This document shows, piece after piece, positions 29,770 through 30,291 of a DNA stretch of 30,291 nt. How positions within the stretch are numbered: the first letter of the stretch is position 1; each line of letters starts with the position of its first letter. The DNA lies in assembly GCA_900768125.1 (NCBI GenBank), contig CAAGBS010000015.1, positions 1-30,291 of the forward strand. Reading direction: 5' to 3'. Source of the DNA: Oscillospiraceae bacterium (lineage in GTDB: Bacteria; Bacillota; Clostridia; Oscillospirales; Ruminococcaceae). Made by a program: the position numbers and the translations under genes. The notes under the pieces were generated by a model. It was not told the DNA's origin and did not search any database. It saw nothing but the letters and a program-made list of their open reading frames with translations.

Positions 29770-30291
29770 TTAACTATTTATCAATTCTTGCAATTCATTC
29801 ACAAAGCGACAGATATGAAATCCATCACACACTGCGTGGTGCACTTGAATGGCGAGAGGAAGTATGATTTTTTCATCATCTCTATAATATTTCCCCATGG
29901 TAAAAATAGGAATCAAATAATCATATCCTTTCTGCAAATTCAGATTAAAGCCATCGAAGGTTGTCCATGGTATCATCGATACATTAAAAACATTTTCGGG
30001 TACATCTGGTTTTCCTATCATTCCATGATTGCTTCCATACCGTTGAATATCGTTTTCATAAGCCCTTGAAAAATCTTCAATGTTCGGCATATATTCAGTC
30101 CAAAGGTTAGAAAATGTCTCTGTATCCTCATGGAATATGGTATAGCTGGGTATCATCTCGTCATATATTCCCAGTTCACCCGCTTGATTGATTGCCGTTC
30201 TAAACTCTGAATGACGGTTTACAATCGTTGCAAGATAATAAAGCATCGCAGGGTATAATTTCATTCGTTTCTTTTTTATTTGCGTAATATC
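29770..30291 (-). CDS. catP: chloramphenicol acetyltransferase, CatP type (partial, cut by window edge)
   Basis: The frame is open to the window edge and encodes the last 173 residues. It reads DITQIKKKR before the internal Met at 30264, so that Met is not the start. The sequence follows CatP of Clostridium perfringens Tn4451 as I recall it almost residue for residue: KLYPAMLYY, IVNRHSEFRTAINQ, GELGIYDEMIPSYTIFH, NVSMIPW-TFDGFNLNLQKGY and the active-site QVHHAVCDGFH. About 34 N-terminal residues should lie beyond the edge, giving the usual ~207. The enzyme acetylates chloramphenicol and inactivates it. It is lower in GC than the chromosome and sits beside phage tail genes, a sign of transfer. 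Confidence 0.95.
   Translation of the reverse strand, partial: DITQIKKKRMKLYPAMLYYLATIVNRHSEFRTAINQAGELGIYDEMIPSYTIFHEDTETFSNLWTEYMPNIEDFSRAYENDIQRYGSNHGMIGKPDVPENVFNVSMIPWTTFDGFNLNLQKGYDYLIPIFTMGKYYRDDEKIILPLAIQVHHAVCDGFHICRFVNELQELINS

Noticed and set aside
30262..30264. ATG as start of the chloramphenicol acetyltransferase
   Set aside because: It is an internal Met; the frame stays open to the edge and the nine codons before it also match CatP.

Overview
The window looks like a chromosomal stretch of a gut Firmicute, probably an Oscillospiraceae/Ruminococcus-like Clostridium. This is inferred from the GC-rich, AGGAGG-led genes, the cdaA-cdaR pair, an ECF sigma factor with a membrane partner, a domain-swapped GH3 glucosidase, an ECF transporter core and a sortase-type (SPDTG) surface protein. 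No rRNA, tRNA or CRISPR array was seen.

Region 1 (about 1-16370) is ordinary chromosome. On the minus strand lie a small secreted protein whose strong promoter carries a palindrome, a hypothetical protein, and the operon cdaA-cdaR-FAD protein, in which CdaA makes c-di-AMP and CdaR regulates it. On the plus strand follow an ECF sigma/membrane partner pair and a run of small protein, GH3 glycosidase, divergent peptide deformylase, GNAT acetyltransferase and alpha/beta hydrolase. A shared terminator separates these from a minus-strand MoxR-DUF58 pair. Further on, also on the minus strand, is the operon LMW phosphatase - ecfT - cytidine deaminase - fused ecfA. A short hairpin element appears to have split the end of ecfT.

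Region 2 (about 16400-20960) is a mobile-element end. It carries a complete Tn916-type integrase with two small excisionase-like genes. About 2.5 kb away is a second, truncated copy of the integrase tail. Beside that copy are three short sites resembling the arm sites bound by the Tn916 integrase N-domain. Between the two integrase tails sit an SDR dehydrogenase resembling bile-acid 3-alpha-HSDH (BaiA) and a sortase-anchored surface protein, each with its own strong promoter. I read these as cargo inside, or inserted at the end of, the element.

Region 3 (about 21080-29660) is phage-like and all on the minus strand: tape measure protein, tail hub/endopeptidase-like protein, a large distal tail protein, holin and GH25 lysozyme. 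An AraC-like regulator plus an unknown 102-aa protein form a self-contained two-gene cassette between the lysis genes and int/xis.

Region 4 (29770 to the edge) is a catP-like chloramphenicol acetyltransferase cut by the window end. It sits where the other tail genes should lie upstream of the tape measure gene, so the prophage looks interrupted or rearranged there. No capsid, portal or terminase genes are visible, so intactness cannot be judged from this window.
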